The notes beneath the pieces are model-generated. The model had not been told where the DNA came from, did not search any database, and worked only from the letters and a program-made list of their open reading frames with translations. Both the position numbers and the translations under genes were made by a program. A stretch of 24,013 nt of DNA from Apostichopus parvimensis (taxonomy: Eukaryota > Echinodermata > Holothuroidea > Aspidochirotida > Stichopodidae), in NCBI GenBank assembly GCA_000934455.1, contig KN886674.1, positions 48,631-72,643 of the forward strand, in the 5' to 3' direction. Of this stretch, positions 21,758-24,013 are shown in pieces (the stretch's first letter is position 1; every line of letters begins with the position of its first letter).

Positions 21758-23124
21758 GCGACGTAAAACGAGGCCGCCAAATTTGTATGAGAATGACCTA
21801 AAAAGTTACTCCAGGAAATTAATCAAATGATTTCCATCACTGTAAACATCGCCGCTTCTTCATACGGTTGTATTGATAATGTGCGGACACGGTCGTCACA
21901 TAAATGGATTCTCTGCCCGACACGTTATGATTTATTATCAGGTTGACTGAATTAGAAGTCCTGTTTATCATTCCAAAGCAGATGGTGTATGACAATTGTT
22001 GTATGTATTTCTACATGATGGGCGTAAACAGTAGTATAAAGAAGATATAAGAATGTATGGTTGTGGACTGTCAGAAATCGTATAAGAAGAATGGAAACCT
22101 TTATAAGACTTTGATGAAATGTTGGTACATTTGGCCGTAAATTGATCCACAATTTGGTTATATTTACTGTTGAATATATACAATTTCTCTTCGATATTTT
22201 CAATTGATGTGATGTGCTGTTATAATCATTGTCAGAGAATTATCACATTAGGAAGCAATTAAACATTTATTGACATGAATTTTTTTCCCTGAAACATTGC
22301 TTTTCAAGGTGATGCTAACCAGTTACCATGACTACATCATGTTGAAGGTAGCTTCCCTGCTGAGTGATCATATTTTCCACAGAAAGGCAATTTTATACTA
22401 ATTTACAGCAGACACCAGCTATTAACTTTTCGGTAAAATACAAAGCTAACTGCTAGGCACAGTACATATTTAATAAGCTTCATTGATTGGCTTTGCCAAA
22501 CAGTTGTACTGTAGGTCTGATAACAGTGCTAAATCTTTACTCACATAGTAAAGTCCTGTACAAACGGTGAGCTCTTCTACACTGTAGATGAATACAGTGA
22601 GCCACACTCAATATATGATGATATACAGTGTACTGCGTATATAAGTACTATGCACGGATACATGTATGGATTTACTTAACACAGATAAAACGGATCACTC
22701 TTCATTGATACTGGTTTTAACTGTAAATATCTATGTAATATATTATTTCATATACTATCTCAATAGGCTGCACGACAGCAGTGTAAACAAGAACAAGTAA
22801 TAAAATATTTCATATCGTAATACTAAGTTGTCAGTAAAATCGTTTTTCATGATCCGCCTCATACAATGCACAGCGCAGTACAATGACTGCATATAGTACA
22901 GTAGCTCCATTTTATATTGTGTGCTATATTCTGGGACCCACATTATCAATACATTATTGCCAAATATGAAATTAACCTTTAAAGGTTGATATCAGACACT
23001 AAAAAATTAATTTTGATATGTTGTATACCATTGGTAAACAACTGCACTAGCTATCAGTCCAGAAAATGTCATAGATAATACATAATTTAATATCTCAGGT
23101 ATATAAATAGGTTGAGGCAGTTAA

Positions 23125-23435
23125 AATAATAATGAATACAAATTTAGGTTTATACTAGCCTTGATATACTTCTGCATGTGTGATAAACGAATATAAGACA
23201 TGGACCATATTCCCAAAAGCCATTCAATTGAATACTTCAAAGAGCTAATTTTGTAAACTTTCTAAGATAAATAAATTGTGGCAAAACTTTATGACCCTCA
23301 AAATTATGAGTAAGAATATAGGTTTATACTAGTTAGCCTTGATATATTTCAGCATGTGTGACATATGAATAATACAAAACATGGACCATATTTTCAAAAG
23401 CCATTCAAATGTACACTTCAAAGAACTAATTTGGT
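23125..23435. repeat. Diverged tandem duplication, 174-bp period
   Basis: About 110 bases starting at AGGTTTATACTAG (23146) recur at 23320. The copies share GCATGTGTGA, ACATGGACCATATT, CAAAAGCCATTCAA and ACTTCAAAGA, with many substitutions and small indels. No coding signal is seen. Confidence 0.9.
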
Positions 23436-24013
23436 CATTTTGAAAGTCATTCCTATGAACCGTCTTGTTTCTTAATACATTGCATTCATCTTCGCACGGT
23501 ACTTCCTTAGTAGCGATGTAAAGCATTAGGGGAAATTTGGAGTGGAACCGTGAAATCAAATTTGCAAGTATATAGGATAGATTTTCCACCTGCATGGGCA
23601 CGGCATATTAATGTTTCAGAACTCCAAGGTATTTACTTGACCAAGTAAAGGGAGGCTGATGAAGGTCGTTGTACTAATTTATATCAAAGGAAGCCAAAGG
23701 ATTTACGCAGCACATGTCCCTCTGGCATCTTAAAGGGAGACTGCAGTGTACTAATCCTACGCAAAAGTGTTCAAGTGTTCTTCCTTACTTTACCCTCCCA
23801 CCCCACCTCCCATTGTTTTTGGTTGAGCTAATGAGGTCAAATGAGGGAAGAGAGGAGAGGTAAGAGAGGAGTGAAGTAAATAGGCTATACATGATCATTC
23901 TGCATAAAGTCACAATTGTCTTATATTTACATGCATGTTCATGTAAGCAACAATTACAATGAATGGAAGGAATGGAAAATTTTGGGGATAAAATAATTTC
24001 ACAAGGCTGTCCC

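Larger units (their letters stand above)
17602..24013. other. Long 5' intron and/or upstream region, no exon supported
   Basis: About 6.4 kb upstream of exon A in transcript direction. The phase of exon A requires an upstream exon ending with one base of a split codon. I checked minus-strand donor-like sites here, including strong ones at 18004, 19012, 19928 and 20446. None is preceded by a discoidin-like peptide with the expected cysteine. Landmarks are a C/CA-rich stretch at 18026-18090, hairpins, short repeats, a CT repeat with a CpG cluster at 21721-21930 and a diverged duplication at 23125-23435. I cannot say whether the gene starts inside this region. Confidence 0.5.

Overview
The window is AT-rich eukaryotic genomic DNA with GT-AG introns, poly-A and poly-G runs, microsatellites, minisatellites, a tRNA-derived SINE and a decayed non-LTR retrotransposon end. 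It carries one recognisable protein-coding gene, on the minus strand. The gene encodes a contactin-associated protein / Neurexin IV (Caspr, CNTNAP) family member. The compact introns, the SINE type and the family suggest an invertebrate animal, and my guess is a marine deuterostome such as an echinoderm. The species cannot be fixed from the sequence alone.

Eighteen exons lie between 17601 and 474. They join in one open frame of 3116 nt (about 1039 codons), and the phase agrees at all 17 internal junctions. In transcript order they give: the C-terminal half of an F5/8 type C (discoidin) domain (2 exons); laminin G 1 (2 exons and part of a third); laminin G 2 (rest of that exon and three more); EGF 1 (one exon); a fibrinogen-like segment (4 exons, the last leading into laminin G 3); laminin G 3 (2 exons and part of the EGF 2 exon); EGF 2; and the start of laminin G 4 (2 exons). 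This is the family's domain order. The signal peptide and first half of the discoidin domain (5' end) and the end of laminin G 4, the transmembrane segment and the cytoplasmic tail (3' end) were not found. The 3' part must lie left of base 474 or outside the window.

The introns hold most of the other structure: a 33-bp minisatellite (1600-1735), a retrotransposon 3' end (3814-4227), a degenerate 40-bp minisatellite (5572-5775), a 128-bp triplication (6432-6804), a 100-nt imperfect inverted repeat (7761-7861), a (TA)16 tract (9571-9602), a SINE (10449-10757), a polypurine block (12029-12122), a perfect 44-nt palindrome bounded by TTAA (15043-15086), a 109-bp-period duplication (16257-16408) and a 27-bp repeat that runs up to a splice acceptor (17611-17687).

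Bases 17602-24013 contain no exon I can support. They are probably a long 5' intron and/or upstream sequence, with a CpG cluster next to a CT repeat (21721-21930), a 14-bp inverted repeat pair (20441/20585) and a 174-bp-period duplication (23125-23435). I saw no CRISPR array, rRNA, operon or bacterial-type system.
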